A stretch of 7,569 nucleotides of DNA, from NCBI GenBank assembly GCA_016866585.1, contig VGMB01000069.1, forward strand, positions 1-7,569. The letters run 5' to 3'. The position numbers were made by a program, and so were the translations under genes. The notes under the pieces were generated by a model. The model did not search any database. It was not told the origin of the DNA and saw nothing but the letters and a program-made list of their open reading frames with translations. Positions 1 through 5,419 of the stretch are shown piece by piece (position 1 is the first letter of the stretch; the number at the start of each line of letters is the position of its first letter). This DNA comes from Chlamydiota bacterium (GTDB taxonomy: Bacteria > Chlamydiota > Chlamydiia > Chlamydiales > Rhabdochlamydiaceae).

Positions 1-413
1 TGCCAGATATTTCTAGTGCTACTTCAATTACGTTCTCTGCAAGGTATGAGAACGAAGCACAGCTTCTTGCTAGCCTTAGAGGTAGTTCAAGAGTAAAAGT
101 GGATGCTAAATTGCAAGCACTTTCTGAAAGATTGGAGTCTCTACGACATTTATCTAGCCGACTTTCCGATATACACGAAATAACAGGTTCAGATAGAGAA
201 GATAAGTTAATCAGAGCTGTAAATAAAGAAGCTGAAGAAGTTGAAGACCTTGAGGAGTCTCCTAAAAATAAAAGGATCTCTGAAGTTGTTAAAGATTTCC
301 TTCCTAAAAAAAGAGAAAAAGAACCCAAATCTGCAGATAAATCTGAAGAAGAGGCTCGTAAGAAGCCATCTATTAAGACGGTAACTCAGATTCAAAAAAA
401 ACATAAGAAGTAA
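1..413 (+). CDS. C-terminal part of an unrecognised protein with a basic, coiled-coil-like tail (5' end outside window)
   Basis: The frame is open from the left edge (first whole codon at position 3) to a TAA at 411-413, giving 136 visible residues. A GTG at 99 could be read as a start, but 32 sense codons precede it in frame, so the gene most likely begins before the window. The first half is moderately hydrophilic, with heptad-like leucine spacing around the LQALSERLESLRHLSSRL segment, which suggests a helix or coiled coil. The last 60 or so residues are very rich in Lys and Glu and end in KKHKK, and are probably disordered. I see no signal peptide, membrane helix or catalytic motif in the visible part and do not recognise the family. 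The stop lies one base before the ATG of the E1 gene, so the two are probably co-transcribed and translationally coupled. The basic tail could bind nucleic acid or an acidic partner, but that is only a guess from composition. Confidence 0.7.
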   Translation, partial: PDISSATSITFSARYENEAQLLASLRGSSRVKVDAKLQALSERLESLRHLSSRLSDIHEITGSDREDKLIRAVNKEAEEVEDLEESPKNKRISEVVKDFLPKKREKEPKSADKSEEEARKKPSIKTVTQIQKKHKK

Positions 414-414
414 G

Positions 415-2469
415 ATGGTAGTTGATTCACAAGTTATACAAGAAACCGTTCAAGATATCCATTTGCAACGGGATAGATCTCTAGATTTACTCAAATCTAT
501 GTATCTTACCCGATTGACTGATGATAAAATGTCAAAGCTTGTTAGACAGAACAAGGGGGGCACGTTTCATTTGTCAGTTTGTGGTCACGAAATGATTGGT
601 TGTGCTTCCGCAAAGAGTTTGATTCCAGAAAAAGATTGGGGATTGCCTTACTACAGAGATAGGGCGTTTGCTATTGGTCTTGGTTGTGAGCTTGAATACA
701 TATTCGGAGCTTTCCTCGCTAGAGATGTTCCTCATCATTCTGGCGGAAGGATGATGCCAGAGCACTATTCTCACAAACGACTTCGTTTGACATGTCAGTC
801 TAGCGTTGTAGGATCTCAATTTTTACAAGCTGTCGGTGTTGCAAAGGGATTGCAAATTCAAGGGAAAAATGATGTAGTTTATGTGTCTGCTGGTGACGGC
901 TCCACTTCTCAGGGTGATTTTCACGAAGCTTTGAATTTTGCTTGTATTCATAAATTGTCTGTGATCTTCGTAATTCAAGATAACGGCTGGGCTATTTCTG
1001 TTCCTGTAGAAAATCAGACAGCAGGTGGATCTATAGTGCATATAGCTTCAGGATATAAAGGCCTTTCTGTTTTTGATATAGATGGGTGTGACTTCGAACA
1101 AGTTGACCAAGCTTTGTCAACTGCTGTCGACAAAGCAAGAAATGGCCAAGGTCCTTCACTTGTAGTTGCTAAAGTTCCAAGAATCGGAGCTCATAGCAGT
1201 AGTGATGATCCTTCAAAATATAAGGAAAAAACACTTCAGGAATTAGATAGATCGAAAGATCCAATTCCAAGACTTGAGTCTTGGATCATTTCCAAGGGTT
1301 ATGCAACAGACTTAGAGCTTTCTATTTTAAAAGATACTTGCTTTAAAGAAGTTGAAAGGGCTGCAGAATTAGCAGATCAGTATCCATTCCCAGACCTTTC
1401 TTCTTGCGATACGAAAGTATTTAAAGATCACAACATAAGTGAAGTATCGTATGAAGGCGATGATTCCTCTTCTGGTCAGGATGCTGTTGTTATGGTCGAT
1501 TCTATTAATCATGGTCTTGATGAGGCTATGCGAGCAGATTCCTCTGTTGTTGTTTTCGGACAGGATGTAGCATTCGGAAAAGGTGGTGTTTTTGGTGTAA
1601 CTAGAACGCTCACTGATAAATACGGCGTTGACAGATGCTTTAATACACCTCTTGCAGAGTCTACAATCATAGGAATAGCAATAGGAATGTCTTTTACAGG
1701 GCTAAAGCCTGTAGCTGAGATTCAGTTTGCTGATTATATATGGACCGGGATGAATCAATTGGTAAATGAACTAGCTAACATTCATTATAGATCCAACGGC
1801 GAATGGAGTTGCCCTGTAGTAGTACGTATGCCATATGGGGGGTATATACAAGGTGGCCCTTACCATTCTCAGAGTATTGAGGCTTTTTTATCTCATTGTC
1901 CAGGTCTAAAAATTGTTATACCAAGTAATGCATCTGATGCTAAGAAGCTTTTAAAAGCTGCTATCGATGATCCTAATCCCGTTGTTATATTAGAGCATAA
2001 AGCTCTTTACAGACAAAGGGTGTTCTGTGCACGAAAAGAACCGAAGGAAGATGAAATAATACCTCTTGGAAAAGCGAAAGTCGTTAGGTCAGGTACTCAT
2101 GTGACTGTTGTTTGCTGGGGAATGCTTGTTTTTATGGCTTCTCAAGTAGCCGATTCCTTAGCTTCAGAAGGAATTTCTGTAGAAGTAATTGATCTTCGCT
2201 CGATTGTTCCTTTGGATATGGAGACGGTTTTAACTTCAGTGAAAAAGACTGGTAAATGCTTAATAGCTCATGAAGCTGTTGGACATGCTGGGCTTGGTGC
2301 TGAGATTTCTGCGAAAATTGTAGAACAAGCATTCGCTTACCTTGATGCTCCGATACAAAGAGTTACAGGAAAGAACTGCATGGTTCCTTATTGTAAACAG
2401 CTAGAAGATGAGGTGTTGCCTCAGCTTGATGACCTAGAAAAGGGAATCAGAGATCTAGCAAGCTTTTAA
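415..2469 (+). CDS. Fused E1 alpha/beta subunit of a 2-oxoacid (branched-chain type) dehydrogenase, chlamydial CT340-like
   Basis: This thiamine-diphosphate enzyme would decarboxylate a 2-oxoacid and pass the acyl group to the lipoyl domain of an E2 in a cytoplasmic complex. Residues 25-335 form the alpha half: YYRDRA at 79-84, a GGRMMPEHYSH segment at 110-120, the diphosphate/Mg motif from GDG (160-162) to QDN (188-190), and a loop at 258-269 (IGAHSSSDDPSK) close to that of branched-chain E1 alpha. Residues 355-684 form the beta half: FGQDVAFGKGGVFG at 381-394, the conserved Glu of PLAES at 415, the GPYHSQS histidine at 484 and the C-terminal transketolase domain from about 545. All key residues are present, so both halves look active. 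In other bacteria they are usually two proteins; the fusion is known in Chlamydia and some Bacteroidota. The loop favours a branched-chain substrate over pyruvate, but substrate is inferred. The start has only a weak AAGAAG-type ribosome site and follows the previous stop by one base. A hairpin terminator follows. Confidence 0.93.
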   Translation: MVVDSQVIQETVQDIHLQRDRSLDLLKSMYLTRLTDDKMSKLVRQNKGGTFHLSVCGHEMIGCASAKSLIPEKDWGLPYYRDRAFAIGLGCELEYIFGAFLARDVPHHSGGRMMPEHYSHKRLRLTCQSSVVGSQFLQAVGVAKGLQIQGKNDVVYVSAGDGSTSQGDFHEALNFACIHKLSVIFVIQDNGWAISVPVENQTAGGSIVHIASGYKGLSVFDIDGCDFEQVDQALSTAVDKARNGQGPSLVVAKVPRIGAHSSSDDPSKYKEKTLQELDRSKDPIPRLESWIISKGYATDLELSILKDTCFKEVERAAELADQYPFPDLSSCDTKVFKDHNISEVSYEGDDSSSGQDAVVMVDSINHGLDEAMRADSSVVVFGQDVAFGKGGVFGVTRTLTDKYGVDRCFNTPLAESTIIGIAIGMSFTGLKPVAEIQFADYIWTGMNQLVNELANIHYRSNGEWSCPVVVRMPYGGYIQGGPYHSQSIEAFLSHCPGLKIVIPSNASDAKKLLKAAIDDPNPVVILEHKALYRQRVFCARKEPKEDEIIPLGKAKVVRSGTHVTVVCWGMLVFMASQVADSLASEGISVEVIDLRSIVPLDMETVLTSVKKTGKCLIAHEAVGHAGLGAEISAKIVEQAFAYLDAPIQRVTGKNCMVPYCKQLEDEVLPQLDDLEKGIRDLASF

Positions 2470-2478
2470 GTTCGTTTT

Positions 2479-2507
2479 AAAGATACGAAGCATAGCTTCG
2501 TATCTTT
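2479..2507 (+). terminator. Rho-independent-type terminator after the E1 gene
   Basis: A perfect 13-base inverted repeat (AAAGATACGAAGC and its complement) flanks a 3-base ATA loop, starting ten bases after the E1 stop. It is followed by T-rich runs (TTTTCTCATTTTT, then GTTTTTTT to 2528) broken by a few C, A and G bases. Stem strength and position fit an intrinsic terminator separating the E1 operon from yycJ. The interrupted T tract makes its efficiency uncertain. Confidence 0.75.
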
Positions 2508-2532
2508 TCTCATTTTTCCCGTTTTTTTGCTA

Positions 2533-2562
2533 TTGACTCCTACCTATTCTCGCGATTACACT
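2533..2562 (+). promoter_or_regulatory. Candidate housekeeping-sigma promoter for yycJ
   Basis: TTGACT at 2533-2538 matches the -35 consensus at 5 of 6 bases. TACACT at 2557-2562 matches the -10 consensus at 4 of 6, with an 18-base spacer. It lies after the terminator and about 48 bases before the yycJ ATG, so it would give a leader of about 40 bases starting in a 20-base pyrimidine-only run (2561-2580). The -10 is imperfect, and this is a by-eye call. Confidence 0.35.
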
Positions 2563-2609
2563 CCTTCTTTTCTTTCTTTCAGAAATGACTTTAGTGAGAG
2601 TGATAATCG

Positions 2610-3383
2610 ATGAATGGATTTTGTCCTTTGGCTTCAGGTTCAAAAGGTAATAGCATATACGTTGGAACAGAAACTACAAAACTTCTCGTAGACGTTGGTC
2701 TGAGTGCAAAGGCTATTATTTCTAAACTTGAGGAAATTCAAGTAGACCCTTCGCAAATTGATGCAGTATTAATTACTCATGAGCACATAGATCATATTCG
2801 TGGTCTTTATGTTTTTTGTGCCAAATATGATATCCCAGTATTTGCAAATAGTGAGACAGCTAAAGCTATACTTGCCCAGGCTAAAGCCCCTCTCAAGTTT
2901 AAAATTTTTTCCACAGGGGAGAGCTTTGAGTATGGAGATATTGAAATTCATCCATTTAGTATCCAACACGATGCAGCAGACCCTGTCGCATTTACCTTCA
3001 AGCTAAACGGAATAAAAATTGGAGTTTGTGCTGATTTAGGCTTTGCATCAACTCTAGTTCAGACGCAGTTAAAAAATTGTGATTATTTGTATATCGAGGC
3101 CAATCATCAGCCAGAAATGGTTCACGCTTCTTCAAGGCCTATGATTTACAAGCAAAGAGTCCTGAGTCGTCAAGGACATTTATCTAATGAAGCTTGTGCT
3201 AATTTACTAGGTAATATAGCCCATAGAGAGCTAAAGCACGTATATTTAGCTCATCTATCTTCTGAATGCAATTCACCGGATCTGGCACTCAAAATAATAA
3301 GAAATATGCTAGACCAATGTGGTATGAATACAGAAGTTAGTGTTGCTTATCAGGATAAAGTTGCGCATTCTATATTATTTTGA
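2610..3383 (+). CDS. yycJ: YycJ/WalJ-family MBL-fold metallo-hydrolase (CT738-like)
   Basis: This is a 257-residue metallo-beta-lactamase-fold protein of the YycJ (WalJ) branch, close to the usual length of about 260. Members that have been studied are metal-dependent 5' exonucleases linked to DNA repair; that role is taken from the family. Visible marks are the N-terminal PLASGSKGNS signature (6-15), the HEHIDH metal motif at 57-62, HDAADP at 120-125, ADLG with Asp142, the NH at 165-166, the family-typical stretch from SSRP (174) to GHLSN (189-193), and LAHLSSECN at 213-221. All expected metal ligands are present. ATG 2610 is the only reasonable start, because an in-frame TAA lies at 2604-2606; GTGAGAG about 9 bases upstream is a weak ribosome site. 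The gene stands alone after the E1 terminator. Its last 9 bases overlap the end of the opposing MazG-like gene. It has no signal peptide and should be cytoplasmic. Confidence 0.9.
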   Translation: MNGFCPLASGSKGNSIYVGTETTKLLVDVGLSAKAIISKLEEIQVDPSQIDAVLITHEHIDHIRGLYVFCAKYDIPVFANSETAKAILAQAKAPLKFKIFSTGESFEYGDIEIHPFSIQHDAADPVAFTFKLNGIKIGVCADLGFASTLVQTQLKNCDYLYIEANHQPEMVHASSRPMIYKQRVLSRQGHLSNEACANLLGNIAHRELKHVYLAHLSSECNSPDLALKIIRNMLDQCGMNTEVSVAYQDKVAHSILF

Positions 3384-3692
3384 TTGAAAATGTTCCCATT
3401 TTTGACTTTTTTCTGTAAGAAGGTGTTCGAGTAGTCCCTCACTTGGATTAAGACTGTAGAACATATCTAGGCTTACCAAAAGTATATCTGTAATTTCCTT
3501 TTCTATAGCATGTTCGTTTTTAGATTTATATTCCGATCCAGACGCGTTTTCATGTATTAAGACAGCCTCTGCAAGTTCTCCTACTTCTTCTTGGAGCTTA
3601 ACCATTTTTTGTAGGAGGTTTTTTTTCTCTTTAGAAGATAAGTTTTTTATTCGCTGAAATATTTTATTGTATTGGCACGAGCATTCCATCAT
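3375..3692 (-). CDS. Small MazG-like protein (putative NTP pyrophosphohydrolase)
   Basis: This 105-residue protein has the core of the all-alpha MazG/dUTPase-like fold: EEVGE with Glu35, Glu36 and Glu39, then EITD with Glu66 and Asp69. This is the EExxE...ExxD pattern that binds Mg2+ in NTP pyrophosphohydrolases. Helix three (residues 69-81) and a C-terminal KSQKWEHF also fit the MazG-like group. The family removes pyrophosphate from nucleoside triphosphates, often non-canonical ones; the substrate here cannot be read from sequence. The start overlaps the end of the receiver-MBL gene by 29 bases, in another frame. A TTAGG seven bases before ATG 3692 supports that start, and the second Met at 3689 is an alternative. 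The 3' end overlaps the end of yycJ by 9 bases on the opposite strand. Two cysteines (4 and 6) near the N-terminus are unusual but unexplained. Length is typical for single-domain MazG-like proteins. Confidence 0.72.
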   Translation of the reverse strand: MMECSCQYNKIFQRIKNLSSKEKKNLLQKMVKLQEEVGELAEAVLIHENASGSEYKSKNEHAIEKEITDILLVSLDMFYSLNPSEGLLEHLLTEKSQKWEHFQSK

Positions 3693-5001
3693 ACGCTAAC
3701 CTAACTCTGCAAGGATAATCCATTTCTTCCAATACATCATGATGTAGTTGTGTTTTTTTTAGCAAATCAATATCTGTATGTCTTGGATCATGATGTGTTA
3801 CTATCCAGTCTGTTATTCCAGCTTCCTGAACGAATACTGATGCATTCGAAATCGATGAATGTCCCCATCCTTGCCTTTGTTTATATTCTGATGGAGTGTA
3901 TTGAGCTTCATGAATTATTAAATCGCAACCTTCGAAAAATTTAATAAGACTAAGGTATGGTTGCATAAGTTTGTCTTTTTTTGTCGCATTTTTTGGGTGG
4001 TTTAAATAGCCCATAAGAAATTCATTGTCAGTTACGTAACCTATTTTTTTTCCGGCTACATGTATTCTAAAGCAAAGGGTAGATCCGGGATGGAATGCAT
4101 AGTGAGTGTATACTTCAATTTTTCCAAACGAAAGTTTCTGAGAATCTCTAATTTCAAAAAATGAAATTTTCGACTTTATGTCTTCAAGTGCTACCGGAAA
4201 GTATGCATACCCTAGCATGTCAGAAAAAAGCTCTTTAGTGCTTTTATCAAAACCTACTGGTGCATATAGATTCACTTCTGAATTAGGATGATATATCGGT
4301 TTAAAAAAGGGGAAACCCAGTAAGTGATCCCAGTGTGTATGGCTAAACAAAATGTTGTAAGGTTTGTCCGTATTCTCAGAAAATTCCCCACCTAAAACCC
4401 GTATTCCAGTTCCTGCATCAATGATAAGTACATCATCACCGTGACGCACTTCTAGGCAGCAGGTGTTGCCGCCAAAGTGAATATAATCAACACCGGCTAC
4501 TGGATTAGAGCCTCTTGTTCCCCAAAACTTTATGTAGGAATTATACTGTTTAGTTTCTGGTGCGTATGTATGAGAATGATCGAAGATATTCTCAGATTCT
4601 TCTGGATAAGGATCGGGGATTAGTTTATTTTCAAAGTATTTTTTTATGAGTTGGAAAATAGTTTTTTCTGCAAAAGGCTTCTCTAAGTAGTAGTTGGCTC
4701 CCATTTTTATTGCTATATGATGATTTTGCAATAAACTGTGGTATGAAGTAATTATCACTCCAGTTTTTTGAATTAGAGGCGCTTCTTTAATTTTTTTTAG
4801 TATTTCTATGCCGTGGTTACATGGTAAGAAGAAATCTACGATCACCAGTTCAGGTTGGAATGTTTCTAGTTTTTTAATACACTCTTTACCATTAAAAGCT
4901 GTCTCTATTTGGTATTCTTTTGCTTCTTTGCCGTTTTTTATAAGTTTATGAATTTCTATATTGGGATCGGCTACTAAAATACGACGTTTTTGTGTTTTCA
5001 T
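3664..5001 (-). CDS. Receiver domain fused to an MBL-fold hydrolase (putative phosphorelay-controlled phosphodiesterase or nuclease)
   Basis: Residues 5-125 are a CheY-like receiver. Asp56 in VIVDFFLP is the expected phosphorylation site, Thr85 the switch residue and Lys108-Pro109 the conserved KP. The usual acidic pair at the end of strand one is reduced to one Asp (12) followed by Pro13. A linker (126-155) leads to an MBL-fold domain (156-445) of the PhnP/RNase Z-like type: FWGTRGSNPVAG at 159-170, FGGNTCCLE at 176-184, the HTHWDH metal motif at 221-226, Asp325, His364, GHSS with His381 and THHDPRH at 402-408. All metal ligands appear present, so the hydrolase is probably active, with a phosphodiester as likely substrate. 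There is no DNA-binding or membrane domain. The design implies an enzyme switched by phosphorylation, but no histidine kinase is in view. The ATG lies about 14 bases from the predicted transcription start and has no clear ribosome site. The 3' end overlaps the MazG-like gene by 29 bases. Confidence 0.87.
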   Translation of the reverse strand: MKTQKRRILVADPNIEIHKLIKNGKEAKEYQIETAFNGKECIKKLETFQPELVIVDFFLPCNHGIEILKKIKEAPLIQKTGVIITSYHSLLQNHHIAIKMGANYYLEKPFAEKTIFQLIKKYFENKLIPDPYPEESENIFDHSHTYAPETKQYNSYIKFWGTRGSNPVAGVDYIHFGGNTCCLEVRHGDDVLIIDAGTGIRVLGGEFSENTDKPYNILFSHTHWDHLLGFPFFKPIYHPNSEVNLYAPVGFDKSTKELFSDMLGYAYFPVALEDIKSKISFFEIRDSQKLSFGKIEVYTHYAFHPGSTLCFRIHVAGKKIGYVTDNEFLMGYLNHPKNATKKDKLMQPYLSLIKFFEGCDLIIHEAQYTPSEYKQRQGWGHSSISNASVFVQEAGITDWIVTHHDPRHTDIDLLKKTQLHHDVLEEMDYPCRVRLAYDGMLVPIQ

Positions 5002-5021
5002 ACCATGTCACTATATGTAAA

Positions 5022-5050
5022 CTTATACTATTAAGTCTTACTAATCGCAA
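5022..5050 (-). promoter_or_regulatory. Candidate promoter for the receiver-MBL / MazG-like pair
   Basis: On the minus strand, TTGCGA (5045-5050) is followed after exactly 17 bases by TATAAG (5022-5027). These are 4 of 6 and 5 of 6 matches to the -35 and -10 boxes. Transcription would begin near 5015, leaving a leader of about 14 bases without a good Shine-Dalgarno. A second TATAGT lies closer to the ATG but would leave almost no leader. The gap also separates this unit from the ftsK unit. Confidence 0.45.
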
Positions 5051-5084
5051 AATATATGAATAATTCCAATAAATTTGTGGATAT

Positions 5085-5417
5085 TTATTTAAGATTTGTT
5101 AGTTCATGCTTTTTTTTAACGTAGGTGTAAATACAGAATGCCCCTATTCCACTGAAAAGTATACCAACAAAATAGAAATTCAAGATGTTTTCTGGAAGTA
5201 AAGTTTTAGGATCATCTTTTACAACATCAGCTAGACCTAATCCCATAGCAAGATCTTTGTTAAGATCCGATGAGCTTTTATCTGCAAATGGCCTATCGTG
5301 TACTTTAAAACCATATCCAAAAGAGCATACTCCAAATAGTATAAGCAATATCCCTATGAACTTTAATCTTTGAATAAGGATTTTTTCTATGTGCTGTTTT
5401 ATGATTTTTTTGTTCAT
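5085..5417 (-). CDS. Small two-helix membrane protein coupled to ftsK, function unknown
   Basis: The product is 110 residues with two hydrophobic segments: about 20-37 (from FIGILLILFGV) and about 79-100 (from LNFYFVGILFSG). Both ends are Lys-rich (KK at 3-4, KKK at 101-103), which by the positive-inside rule places both termini in the cytoplasm and a charged loop of about 40 residues outside. The first helix follows a basic amphipathic stretch and has no evident cleavage site, so it is more likely an anchor than a signal peptide. I do not recognise a family. The ATG lies two bases after the ftsK stop with no convincing ribosome site, so its translation probably depends on ftsK. That suggests, but does not show, a role at the division site or inner membrane. 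I do not recall a counterpart next to ftsK in Chlamydia. No strong terminator follows. Confidence 0.78.
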   Translation of the reverse strand: MNKKIIKQHIEKILIQRLKFIGILLILFGVCSFGYGFKVHDRPFADKSSSDLNKDLAMGLGLADVVKDDPKTLLPENILNFYFVGILFSGIGAFCIYTYVKKKHELTNLK

Positions 5418-5419
5418 AA

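Noticed and set aside
2585..2648. Upstream ATG at 2585 that could be a leader peptide or an alternative yycJ start
   Set aside because: It is in a different frame from yycJ, stops after about 20 codons inside yycJ, and has no ribosome site. An upstream-peptide role cannot be excluded but has no support.
2800..3006. 68-codon plus-strand frame inside yycJ
   Set aside because: It lies in another frame across the conserved YycJ core; its content shows no recognisable domain, and it is a shadow of the real gene.
3387..3402. Possible terminator for yycJ: AAAATG / CATTTT hairpin followed by T runs, inside the opposing MazG-like gene
   Set aside because: The stem is six pairs with only one G-C pair, and the following T run is interrupted. 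In AT-rich DNA such hairpins are frequent, so it is too weak to call.
3612..3619. Strong Shine-Dalgarno-like AGGAGG on the plus strand
   Set aside because: It lies antisense in the MazG-like gene, and no plausible start codon with an open frame follows at proper spacing.
3614..3635. A8 run in the MazG-like gene forming a correctly phased A-AAA-AAC slippery heptamer
   Set aside because: A -1 shift would reach a stop after seven codons and yield no longer product, and no clear stimulatory stem follows. It is more likely a by-product of Lys codons.
5065..5090. Possible terminator after the small membrane-protein gene (AATAAAT / ATTTATT)
   Set aside because: The stem is seven A-T pairs only, with a long loop and no clean U tract; not distinguishable from background in this AT-rich gap.
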